A stretch of 64,000 nt of DNA from Temnothorax longispinosus (Eukaryota; Arthropoda; Insecta; Hymenoptera; Formicidae). Positions 10,283-20,408 of this stretch are shown here, piece after piece (the first letter of the stretch is position 1; every line of letters begins with the position of its first letter). Position numbers and translations under genes: made by a program. Under the pieces are notes generated by a model. It was not told the origin of the DNA and searched no databases. It worked only from the letters and a program-made list of their open reading frames with translations. The stretch spans positions 9,071,928 through 9,135,927 of the forward strand of contig NC_092361.1 of the NCBI RefSeq assembly GCF_030848805.1. The letters are read 5' to 3'.

Positions 10283-11115
10283 TCGTTCATTCTAGTTTTT
10301 AATTGTCTCTTTGTCTGTCCCACATAGAAAGCCTCACAGTCTTTACATGCAATCTTATATACAACGTTACTATTGGTGGCTAATGAGTTCTTGTCCTTTT
10401 GTGCTTTGATTATGCTATTCAATTTGTTAAGGCATCTATAGCCTATTATGTGTTCCCTTCTATTAAATAATAATCTTGCTTTTTCAGATATGTTGTTGAC
10501 ATATGGAATTACTATAAATTTTCTATTAACACCGCTCGAATCTATTGCGTTGTTTTAATTATTTCTGAGTTTTCCATTAAACAAATTGTCGAGCCTGGTG
10601 TTTATTTTTTTTTTTAATTAATTTTAGAGGATAACCGTTGTCCAATAATATTTCGATAATCATTTCTAAATTTTTCTTGTGATATATAGGGTGAGATAAC
10701 AGAACTGCTCTGTCCACTAGATTGTAGATGGTGCCTATTTTGTGGTAAATGGTTTGAGAAATATGATAAGTATCTACCCGAGAACGTTTTCTTGTGAAAC
10801 CAATCGATTTGTATGGTGTTATCTACTACCTGCAGCGACAGATCTAAGAAACTTTAGACAACGGTTATTCTCATATTCTATCGTGAATTTTAGGCGCCCA
10901 TGATAGCTGTTGAAAGTATCCAGGATACATTCAATCATGTTCGACGGCGCGGCCATAAATATGTCATCAACATATCTGTGGTAAATGGACAAACGTACAT
11001 TTATAGAATTTAGCGTTTTTTGTTTCAAGTCTTGCATGATCCATCAGCAATTATTGGGGAAAGTGGTGATCCCATTGGTGATCCATGGGTTTGTTTGTAT
11101 ATTACATTATTATAT
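10283..11115 (-). pseudogene. PLE reverse transcriptase and start of GIY-YIG domain
   Basis: On the minus strand the RT begins at the LTR junction with YKQTHGSPMGSPLSPIIAD (about 11100-11045). It passes a frameshift near 11040 and continues with IYHRYVDDIFMAAPSN (10819-11037), which holds the catalytic YVDD. A thumb/connector region (10430-10818) has decayed. The GIY-YIG nuclease starts at 10422 with VVYKIACKDCEAFYVGQTKRQLKTR, where the residues Y...YVG and the following Arg are the active-site signature. The frame is then cut by LINE A and resumes at 5357. The 5' part of the RT is lost beyond 11116. Confidence 0.8.
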
Positions 11116-11408
11116 TGTTACGCCCGTCGCGCGTCCAAATCACTCGCACTCACACTCTCTCACGCGCGACGCGTACTCCGACACACACTCCAAAGAAATC
11201 GTCACAGTTATAAGAAAGAAAAGAACTTGCTTATTAATGAACTCGATATACAGGAGCTCGGGCAAACACGTCCAAGCGTGACGGAATCCCAGAGCGTAAT
11301 CTGACAAACGATGATACATAACAACCGTCACTAAGGACGATTTGCGACTTCTCTCTACGGGGCGACTCGTATGAGCGCACGGCACGGTCGTACAACGCGG
11401 GCGTAACA
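11116..11408. mobile_element. Solo LTR (293 bp), Gypsy-like
   Basis: It begins TGTTACGCCCG and ends CGGGCGTAACA, so the ends are inverted copies of each other. It is flanked by ATAT on both sides (11112-11115 and 11409-11412), a 4-bp duplication. No internal retroviral sequence is present, so this is probably the product of LTR-LTR recombination. It interrupts the PLE reverse transcriptase. Confidence 0.8.
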
Positions 11409-11412
11409 ATAT

Positions 11413-11940
11413 ATACGTCTTTATTTCAGTTATACGCCAAGAAAAGACTTGGTTTACAATTCTTACTTAAAACACACATCCATCTACACATCATCCATCT
11501 TTCTTCTTTACATACCCGCCGCTATACATTGTTATTTACAACCGCTCTAAAGCTGTTTCCATTACTGTCCCTACTCACGCTCCAATCTAACTTATCTCTT
11601 CCTCTTTTTTCTTTTCCTTTATCCTATCTTTTTTATAGCATTCCTCTCTCCTTTTCCATAATCTATTTAACATCTTTCCTTTTTCCATTCTAAATTTGTC
11701 ATCGCATATGTTCACTAATATTTCTTTGTTATTCCTACCTAGATTCTCAAACCACATACTTGTGATATTGCATTGCACTCGCTTATATAATGCTCTAAGT
11801 TGTCCCTACCTATCTTGCAGAATCTACACTTTGTATCTTCTTCGTCCAGCCAATATTTATTTGTGTCCTCTAAATTGCCGCACCTTAATTTTATCATCGC
11901 TCTAATCACACCAGAAATGGCGTATCGCGCTACACGCAAT
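11413..11940 (-). pseudogene. 5'-truncated LINE A copy, C-terminal end
   Basis: The frames 11739-11939 and 11587-11778 encode a knuckle (CRFCKIGRDNLEHYISEC) preceded by MIKLRCGNLEDTNKYWLDEE. This closely matches the C-terminus of LINE A ORF2 at 5710-5510. The 3' UTR motif TTGTAAACCAAGTC and the following TTCTTGG are also present. Only about 530 bp remain, the usual fate of an abortive LINE insertion. Confidence 0.8.
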
Positions 11941-11945
11941 ATTAC

Positions 11946-12108
11946 TCAAAGGGCCGAACTTTGTTTACAAGAACGAGGGAAACACTTCGAACAATTGTTA
12001 CATTAAATTTTATGAGAGTGGATTAGACCTACTGGGGATATCACTTAAAAAAAATGCGCCGTGCTGTTCACCGCAAGGTGGCGAGGAAATGACAGCATAA
12101 TCAAATTA
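11946..12108. other. Unassigned spacer
   Basis: No coding potential or repeat was recognised between the LINE tail and the inverted-repeat element. Confidence 0.4.
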
Positions 12109-13754
12109 GAATAAAATGCCATTTACGGTCCGAGTTTGGATCTTATTGTTAGTAGCCTAATAATATTTTTTGTGCACTAAGGTAAATGCACCTATTTGCG
12201 TCCGTGTAAGGGTTATAGCGAGGACGAGCGTGGCCTAGTAGACAGCGCACTGGTCTATTGAGCCAAAGGTCTCGGGTTTGATTCCCGGTAGAGTTAGAAA
12301 AATTTTATTCGTTCATTCTCCTCTCGGAAGGCAATGGCAAACCACCGAGAGTATGTCTCGCCAAGAGAACTTCTCTAAAAAATATAGCCGTTCGGAATCG
12401 GCGTTAAACTGTAAGTCCCATATACAATGTGTATAATCTACGTGCGCAACACATGTATATGAAGAGAAGTCACCACGCTCGGGCACGAGTAATAGGACTG
12501 AGGATGAAGGGTTATAGCAGAATAGAAGACCAATATACGAGTATAATCTATTCCAATTTGATTAAAAATCATTACTCATTGAAAAATATACATTTCTTTA
12601 TGGAAAAAAGCTTTTGTTTTGACAAATTGCTACATATTGCACCGGAAAATTCTAAAATTACGCAAAGGTATCATTGTACGTCGTTGCGTTTGCCTGATTA
12701 GTTTTCGAACGTATTTGCGTCCATTGCATTGCCCCCTTTGCGTCAGGCCGCAAACTAGTAGGACGATTTGACTGCACTATTTTGCGTCCGTCATGGTCAT
12801 GGGTAAAACGAATATGTATTGGATGTTTTCGGTCGCAAATAGAAACAGAATGTGTAGGGCCCCCATTTGCGTCTGCTTTTTAGAGGTTATGGTGGACTTG
12901 AATTATTCTGATAAAACTTAAGTTATTTTATAGGTTGTGCCGCAGAAAAAAACAGTGCACATCGAAAAAGTGATATTTTTCGCATCATTCACGACAATTT
13001 TTAGCATGAATACACTGACGATTCAATTACTTTGAATATTCGAAGCAACCGGACGCACGCATGTACATTAGGATGTTGTTGCGCTGCTTTGCTACTATTG
13101 TGTGAAATTAATAATTTACTGACCTTTCGTGTGATGAAATCACACGTTTTGAGTAGCTTGTGGAGCTAGATTGCTTAAAACACTTGGACTTACTTCGTGA
13201 TTATTTCTCAGGATCCGCAACAACGATAAAAATGACAGTCACTTTCACCATCCGATCTACTAAGAATTTGCCCTCAGAGCACGCGTATACACAGATGGTC
13301 ATTCACGGCGCGCACTATAAAAATTGAAACCGTGTTATATTTTTTTAATTTTAATGAAACACATTTTAAAATAGACGCAATTATAGAATATTGTCTATAG
13401 AATGGAATAAATATTCTTCATGAATCAATAAATGTAGATATTAATTGATTTTATTATTTTTTAATCAGATTCGGACGCAAATAAGTGCATTTGCTTTACA
13501 TAAAATTTTTTGCAGTAAATACTTTACAGTTATGTAGATGCTTAGCGTCATAGTTAAAACAAATCAATTTAATTACGGGGAGAGAGAGGATTTTACTATT
13601 CCAACGGGAGCTGTATTGCAAGTCTGCAGACAATTTAATCAGCGCGCAGTCTACTAAATTGTTGGAGAAAAAATTATGTTTAATACACAAAAAATATTAT
13701 TATTAGGCTATTAATTGTAAGATCCAAGCTCGGACCGTAAATGGCGTTTTATTC
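12109..13754. mobile_element. Non-autonomous inverted-repeat element(s), about 1.65 kb
   Basis: Outer arms of about 72 bp (12109-12179 and 13682-13754) are inverted copies sharing GCCATTTACGGTCCGAG and TAGCCTAATA with few differences. Immediately inside the left arm, and about 190 bp inside the right arm, is a second inverted pair: AAATGCACCTATTTGCGTCC at 12184-12203 and its complement at 13473-13492. The motif TTTGCGTCC recurs at 12714 and 12781, and in inverted form near 12834. No transposase is encoded. These may be two nested MITEs or one element with compound ends. No clear target duplication was found. Confidence 0.65.
12220..12505 (+). mobile_element. tRNA-derived SINE (286 bp) with 12-bp TSD
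   Basis: The head is tRNA-like, with an A-box-like TGGCCTAGTAGACAGCGC and a B box GGTTTGATTCC (about 12230-12290), so it should be transcribed by RNA polymerase III. The body has GGCAATGGCAAACCACC and then GGAATCGGCGTTAAACTG-TAAGTCCC. The 3' end is GGACTGAGGATG without a poly(A) tail. The 12-mer AAGGGTTATAGC occurs on both sides (12208-12219 and 12506-12517) and fixes the boundaries. The body and tail resemble RTE-mobilised SINEs, so an RTE-type LINE is the likely partner (inference). Confidence 0.85.
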
Positions 13755-14067
13755 TGATAGCATAATATTTTTTATTTCGTACGCGCGCGAGAGAGAGAGA
13801 GATTGAGTGATTGATTGATAGATTTATTGCCCAAGCATAAGCTAAAGGGCAAAGTGAGAGTAAGCACAAACAAAATGCAAAACGCAATAATCATATACAA
13901 AAGTATCGCAAATAAGCTTAAACTAAAAATCTTAATACTAATCTTAGAGCTAACAGATCAACAGAGCAGGACACAGACTCACAAGTATAAGTAAATTGTA
14001 TGCAAGAAAGCAGGCAATATCAATCAGACTCAAATGCATACAAATACGAACGGAGAAGATTCTTAAA

Positions 14068-16538
14068 TTAAGTGCTAAAAGTAGATGCAGATTTAATATT
14101 GTCAGGAAGAAAATGCCAAAAGTACATTGCAGAGAGTCGGAAAAAATTGCGATAGGTAGTAGTTCTATGGAGAGGAATATGAAAGGTATGCGAAGATGAG
14201 TCCAAGCGGTCAGATCTCAACGCAGAATCGGGAGGGATGAAAAGTTCCTGAAGATAAGAAGGTGATTGCGTATAAAGAATGCGGTAGGTCTGGCAGCCAA
14301 GAAAATAAAGTCTTCTATTTCCGACCGAAAGCCATCTCAAACGACGCCTGAACGGAGTGATATGCTCATCTCGCCTAAGATTGAAAATAAATCTAATGCA
14401 ACAGTTAACAAGTCTCTGCAATTTAGTATTCAATTCGTTACTTAAACCGTGATAAACAAGACAGCAGTAATCGATATGAGGTATGATCAGAGTATTAACA
14501 AGTTTGATTCTAAGCGCAGTGGAAAATGAGTTTTTATTAAACTTAAGTTTGTACAGAGCGTGATGAACTTTCTGTGAGACTTGTAGGACATGCTTTTTCC
14601 ATGAAAGGTTAGACATTAAAATTACACCCTTCACATCACTCACAAAAGGGAGAGGCGTTTGGTCGACAATGATCGGTGGTAGAAGGGTAAAGTCAATGTT
14701 GTTAACATGGGTTTGACTGCCAAATACAATAACCTTGGATTTAGCAAGATTGAGTTTAAGGCCATTTGCACTGGCGTATTCAAAAATAGCACAGGCATCC
14801 CTAGAGATCAACTCAAGGCCACAAATAATATCAGCAGGTGGACATGAGAAATATATCTGCTTGTCATCAGTAAAAAGCATGTGGTTTGAGTAAGACAAAA
14901 CTTTGCTAATGTCGTTAATGAATAGGGAGAACAGCAGAGGACCAAGCACCGAACCCTGAGGAACACCCAGGGACGTTGATAGCCAGTCAGAACAATTTCC
15001 CACATCATCAACCACAGCTTGAGAGCGGCCTGTTAAGTACCAGAAGATTCAAGTAATTACGGCATCAGAAAAACCAATTTTCAGCAGCTTAATAAGTAGA
15101 AGAGGATGCGAGACCGTGTCAAAAGGTTTGCTGAAGTCAAACAAAATCATGATGGTAACAAGTCTATTATCAATCCCCTCCCTGATGTCATCGCAAACAC
15201 GCAAGAGAGCAGACTGCGTATTACGACCAGGGCGATATGCCGATTGTCTAGGATCTAAAATGTTATGCTCATTTAAATAGTCAGTAATCTGTTCAGCAAC
15301 AATCCTTTCGAGAATTTTAGACGGGGACAATTAAAGGAGTGCGAATCTTAGACAATGGACGAATTAAAGCTTGTTTCCATTCAGAAGGAAACGAGGAAGA
15401 CTCCAATGAATGATTGAAAAGTGCAGTGAGCCATGATGAGATACCAGGCCAAGCAATACGCAGAACCTGAAGTGGAATGTCATCTGAACCAGATGCATAA
15501 GAGTTGGCAGGTCCAGCAACAATATACTTAAAAATCATATTGGGTAGTATCGGAGAAAAAATAAACTTAGGACGTTGAGGTGGGCGAGCAATACGAGAGG
15601 TAGCTAAGATAAAATTATCGTAACTCAGCGGTGATGCTCGAGAAACTAAAGCGTAATGAGCATTTAACTGATCCGGTGTGAAAAAGTGGAGAGGAGAAAC
15701 AAAAGAAGACTTTACAAGTCCAAGACGAGCCAACTGTCTCCATAGTTTAGCCGGATCAGTAATGCCATTCAGAGAACTCAAGTGAAACTCACTCTTAGCA
15801 CGATTAATGTCTGCATTAAGCTGATTCCGAAGGAGTCTGTATCTAGCATATCCTAGCAAACTATTCGAACGCTTAGCCTGTTTATATAGCAAGTTTCGAT
15901 CACGAAGACGCATCTTGTGCTCATACGAGAGCCACGGCACAGGGCGCCTTCTAACAACAAATGTTCGAGCAGGCGCAAAAACATCAAGTGCGCCACATAA
16001 AGTACGGGATAACAAAGCACAAGATTCCTCAACGTAAGTATCATGTGACAGATTGTTGATTACAGATCTAGCGTTATTGACACAAGGCTGAAGAAATTCA
16101 AGAAACTCAGAATCAACAATACTTTTATAACTTCGTCGTAAAATAGAGCGCCGAATGTTGACATTGAAATTAATTGAAAGCGAAAGTTCAATGAGATCGT
16201 GACCGGCTATAAAAGGACATGAGGATTTGTTAAACGATAATATTTTGTCGCGATCATCAACTACCAAGACATCAAGCCATGAGTCAGAGGAAGCGGTATG
16301 ATGTGTGGCGTCCGATTAACAATATGTAACGATAGGCTAAACATAAGTTCGCGCAAGTAATTTGCCTCATAATTATTCGCTAGCAGATTACAATTAAAGT
16401 CGCCACCAATAATTATATTCTTATAAAAATGAGAGCAACCAGTTAACGACTCAACAAAATCTTGGAGAAGGTGACCTTTTGGTTTCCTATAGACTGACGC
16501 GAACAATATCGAGTCATTCTGTGGCGAGCAAACTTCAA
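14068..16538 (-). pseudogene. LINE B1 ORF2, endonuclease C-terminus and reverse transcriptase
   Basis: The endonuclease end is FASVYRKPKG and IIGGDFNCNLL (16506-16400). The linker and RT start run 16267-15317 (SEWKQALIRPLSK). The RT core is ILERIVAEQI, SAYRPGRNTQSALL and ILFDFSKPFDTV (15330-15049), then GVPQGSVLGPLLFSLFINDI and FTDDKQIYF (15015-14800), a FADD-type catalytic motif with both Asp present. A conserved C-terminal domain follows (IDYCCLVYHGLSNELNTKLQ, then RDEHITPFRRRLRWLS). At least three frame breaks are seen, at about 16265, 15320 and 15030-15049. It would have copied its RNA at the nicked target. Confidence 0.82.
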
Positions 16539-17315
16539 TCTATATATATAAGTACCGTCGTCTGTATGTATGTCTGACCGCGAACTACTCATTCGTTAGT
16601 GGTCCGAATTTTTACCAAGGGTACATGAAATAGGGGTAGAATTTCCCGGGGAGTGCCATAAAGTGTATATTATTTTGCTACCGATTTTCTGGAAACCGAT
16701 TTTTCTAATTTTCCTAATTTTTCGGGAATTAATTGACCGAATCTTAAAGAATTACATATGAAATAGAGGTAAAATTTCCCGGGGATTGCTATAAAGTGTA
16801 TAATTGTTCGTTACCGATTTTTTGGGGAACCGGTTACAAAATTTTTCCAATTTATCGGGAATTAATTGACCAAATCTTAAAGAATTATATATGAAATAGG
16901 AGTCAAGTTTCAAAATTTTTTTAATTTTTGGAGGATAAGTTTAATTTTTTATTAATAGATAATTTTTTATTAAGAATTGATTTTCTTGAAACCGGTGCCA
17001 AAATTTTTCTAATTTTTTGATGATTTCGAAAAGAGAAAATAAAATGGAAAAAAATGAAAGAGAGTTAGTAATGGGTCAACGGAGAGTGAAAACGCGCGAG
17101 GCACAAGCAAAAATAAAATTTAAAAATTTTAATATAAGGAATTATATATACATTTTTGAAATATTTGACAATATGCTAATCCGCATCTATAATATTATCT
17201 ATTATTTTTTATTTTTTAAAAAAGAATTTGAAGAGATGTAGGTTAGAGTTTGAGGAGAAAGAATGTCAAAGGTGCTTCTAATTAATAAGTGAGTTTGGGG
17301 AGAAGGGAAATCTAG
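16539..17315 (+). mobile_element. Non-autonomous Helitron (777 bp)
   Basis: The element starts TCTATATATATAAG and ends CTAG, inserted between A (16538) and T (17316) with no target duplication. These are Helitron hallmarks. Removing it rejoins the LINE B endonuclease frame exactly (SEYLI then IEVCSP on the minus strand). The interior holds about three degenerate copies of a unit of roughly 125 bp with GAAATAG, AATTTCCCGGGG and TTTTCTGGAAACCG words. It encodes no Rep/helicase. A terminal 3' hairpin is not obvious by eye. Confidence 0.8.
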
Positions 17316-17374
17316 TAATTAAATATTCAGAATCATTAATATGGCCACTCACGGATACAGCTATAACCACAGCT
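17316..17374 (-). pseudogene. LINE B1 endonuclease, middle fragment
   Basis: This short piece between the Helitron and the Kolobok-like element translates on the minus strand as part of the AP endonuclease (ends SEYLI). It is continuous with sequence on both sides once the two insertions are removed. Confidence 0.65.
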
Positions 17375-17378
17375 TTAA

Positions 17379-20126
17379 GGGGGGATTCTGGTTTAGGAGG
17401 CTAGAAAAAAGGAGATTTTTATGAATTTTTTTTATTGACAATAATGCAGTTGAGGTTTCTAAAACTTTTACAGTGTTTTACTGCTTATTTGAAGAGGTAA
17501 AAAAAAATTTTATATTATAAAATAATTGCAAAATGGCGCCGTAGTATATTTCTAATCGGAGCGCCTCGCCAACCGAGTTGCCAATCTGCGGGAAAAATGT
17601 AGCCCACAATTTTGATCTGAGACAAAAAAACGAAAAAGATTATTAATTCTTATATATTTTTATTCTATGTGAACCAACAATATGGTTAAAAAACTGTAAA
17701 ATACAAAATTTTTTAGCATTTGAACAAAAACATGACATTTTTGAGAAAAAATATCCTCCGTTTTTATGCAATAACAATTATTTAAATTAATATTTTTACC
17801 AATAATGGTGGTTCACATAGAATGGTTGTTCATTCTTTAGCTGACGCACTTTGAATCAAGTCGATTGATCAATTAGTTTTTTCTCTATCTTTCCCGCAGA
17901 TTTTAAGAAAGTACGAAAATGACATTTCGAGAAAAACGCGTTTAAAGTTTGCGGTACAAAAAAATATCATTTATTGGTGACTTACCGCAATCTTATGCTA
18001 ATCAGCTATACCAGGGCCATACTGCAAGCCTTCAGCTTCTTCAAAAAATTTGTTTTGCTGCATTTGCTCCAGTCTACGAGCTGTGCGAGCCTCCTTGGTC
18101 GTGCTGCTTCGCCGCCGCTCCCCTCTCGCAATTTTCTGCGCATCGTAATTATCAGCAAACATTTTGCACTGCTGGCCGATATTGATTTCTAATAACTGCA
18201 TCATTAATAAAATGGCAGTGTAGCCTTCATTAAAGATGCCAGTAGTCAAATATGCAGCGATTTGAATAATTTCAAAACCCGAATTGAGGTGTTTAGGAGC
18301 GATACGCCACACAGTCGAATTGAAAGATTCATTGGAGTTTTGTGTGTGCCCGCCTAAACACCTAGTCAAAAGATCTTCATTGGAAAGATCTTCATAGATC
18401 GAAGTAAGGTGTTTCTCAATATCAGGCTTTATAACTGGAGCAGGATGTTTATAATTTACGAGTTGACCGGCGGCTTCAGCTTTGCGCCACTCGCACCAAC
18501 TGTCGGCGCCTGCGGGGCAATTTTCATGTTTCGGATTTTCATCGGTCGAGCAATAATGGTAGAGTGTTGCCATTATGCTTTTTTTCATATCACCAACAGA
18601 ATGTACATTTCGTCTTATGGCTAAACCATAGTAAGTGGTTAATTTCTTTATGACGAGATCGTTCAATCTCCCCTTGCCGCCAAGCTTCTCCTTTTTTTTT
18701 TATATTTCGCAGCCGTGTCCCCATCCGCTTCTGAACGTGTCCGACGCACTCACTTTTTTTTACGGGACAATCTTCGTCATACGGATTCAAAGTCAAAATG
18801 GACTTATAAGTTTTAGAATCGCCATCTCCAATGAAATTTACATATCTCACTCCAAATTTCTCCTCAGACGATGAAAACATTTCGTTGATCGCGTCTGCCT
18901 CCATTTTGCCCGCGGAACCTTCATGATTTGCAGAGCACGTCTCTTCATGCTGTTCGTACCATTCGACATACGCATCAGTATTCTTTTTCTTATTCCACAA
19001 TACACAAGCTTGACAGTAGGAGCTTTTTACGGCGAGATCAACAACTTTTCCACTGTAATAGCCGATGAGCGTTGCAACGCCGTATAAAGAATTAAAGCCC
19101 TGCTTTTTCCATGAACCATCTCCAGATACTTTTAAATCCGTTAAAGGTCTTCCCTGTTGTACATTTAATTCTTTTTCTTTATCAACAGCTTTTTTTGTCG
19201 TAAATTTAAACATTAAAGACGCCGCTGTGTGTATATGTTCGGTAATCGAATGGTATGTAGAGATTGATATGCCTTGGCAGATATCCATCAAACCGCAAAA
19301 AATGTTTATGCCTTCTCGTCCAATACCAAGTAATTTCATAGTAAATACAATCCGTCGATTTATCTCGTATCCAGTATTAATCAGTGGTCCTGAAGCAATT
19401 TCTCTGTGCCCGCAGTTACACGAAACTACAATTTTAAAACCTAAGCCTCTATGTCCGCGCTCTTCAAATTTCACGTTTTGTTTACACATTTTACAAATGA
19501 CAATTTCCGCGAGCGCATCAAAAACCGTAAGAAATTCTATGATTCTATAACAATGTAATGGATTTACAATAATATTATCAGTACTCGCTGTCTTTAATTT
19601 TTTCGCACTGGTGCTCGTGTCCAAATTATCACTTTTATTCTTGGCATGCTGGTTGCCATGAAATTTTCTTTTCCGCGGTTTCGAAACGCGATGCAAAGTA
19701 CCTCTTGAGCCTTTTGGATACATATTTAATACTGTCAAACGATCTTTGCTAAATAGAAGCTCTTTGCTCGTCGAGAATCGGAATAAGACCGACCGTTGAA
19801 ACTAACGCCTCAAAACCCAAACACAACACATACACTTACTGTTCCTACTGTAAATAAACACATACATCTTTATCTTCATCTTTATCTTTATTTTTAGCTA
19901 AACATTTGCCGAGTAATCCGGACGAAAGAACCGAGAGACAGAGCGGGCGGCTCGTTCCGGTCGAGCGCTCGTATATCTGCGCGACTCTCACTCACCATGT
20001 GTTCTATAACTTTTAAAATACTTCGAATTGGGCTCTGAAACTTTGGGAATATATTCTTGAATTGTCTAATTATCGATTAAGCCAAAAAAAATCGAAAATT
20101 TTGACCTTATAAACCAGAATCCCCCT
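17379..20126 (-). mobile_element. Kolobok-like DNA transposon (2,748 bp), TTAA target site
   Basis: The termini are inverted: GGGGGGATTCTGGTTTA at 17379-17395 and the complement of AGGGGGATTCTGGTTTA at 20110-20126. TTAA is duplicated at 17375-17378 and 20127-20130. The element encodes a Mutator-like-domain transposase on the minus strand (17998-19738). TTAA targeting and purine-run termini fit Kolobok, while piggyBac is excluded by the transposase type. It is inserted in the endonuclease region of LINE B1. The ends are almost identical and one frameshift is the only visible damage, so it looks recent. Confidence 0.78.
17998..19738 (-). pseudogene. Kolobok-like (Mutator-like domain) transposase, one frameshift
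   Basis: The first frame starts at 19738 with a basic N-terminal region (KPRKRKFHGNQHAKNK). Then comes a Cys-rich module (CKMCKQ...CNCGHRE) and the catalytic core SGDGSWKKQGF, the Cys/His cluster CQACVLW...HEETCSANHEGSAGKMEADA, and FIGDGDSKTYKSI. The second frame (18666-17998) continues with LTTYYGLAIRRN, a CPAG-containing loop and GGHTQNSNESFNSTVWRIAPK, whose acidic residue probably completes the DDE set. The frames shift within a run of ten T at about 18692-18701. This could be a sequencing error, so the gene may be intact with about 580 residues. The C-terminus is basic. The domain matches the insect proteins annotated as Mutator-like transposase. Confidence 0.8.
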
Positions 20127-20408
20127 TTAAGCGAATTATGAACGTAGCAGGCAACATCTCCGCCAATCCGACCAGCTCGATCATTGCGAATTAAAAAGTA
20201 ATTATCCAAAGCCACAAGATCATCAGAGACGCCCGCATTGAGTCAGGTCTCGGATACGGAAATAAAAATTAGTGTTGAAGTGAAGTCGGATAAATTCGAT
20301 ATATCTCCGCAAAGAGTTAGCATTAAATTGAGCTACACGAATTGAAGCAGTACCCGAGGCTGAGCCACGATGTGAGACAGAAGATAATAAGCGATCGGAA
20401 TGAGTGTG
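20127..20408 (-). pseudogene. LINE B1 endonuclease N-terminus
   Basis: The minus-strand translation just downstream of ORF1 gives RVAQFNANSLRRYIEFIRLHF and, after a frame shift, words of the form DDLVALDNYFLIRND. This is the start of an AP endonuclease. It links ORF1 (20409-21485) to the remainder of ORF2 beyond the Kolobok-like insertion. Frameshifted and not functional. Confidence 0.65.

Larger units (their letters stand above)
4430..11115 (-). mobile_element. Penelope-like retroelement (PLE), truncated and interrupted
   Basis: On the minus strand the reverse transcriptase (about 10560-11115) comes first, then the GIY-YIG endonuclease (10283-10422, continuing at 5132-5357) and a 3' untranslated part with a hammerhead-like motif (4500-4545). 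The endonuclease is split exactly by LINE A (5358-10282); the reading frame resumes after the 15-bp duplication. The 5' side stops at a solo LTR at 11116. RT plus GIY-YIG is diagnostic of Penelope elements. The left edge near 4430 is approximate. Confidence 0.82.
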
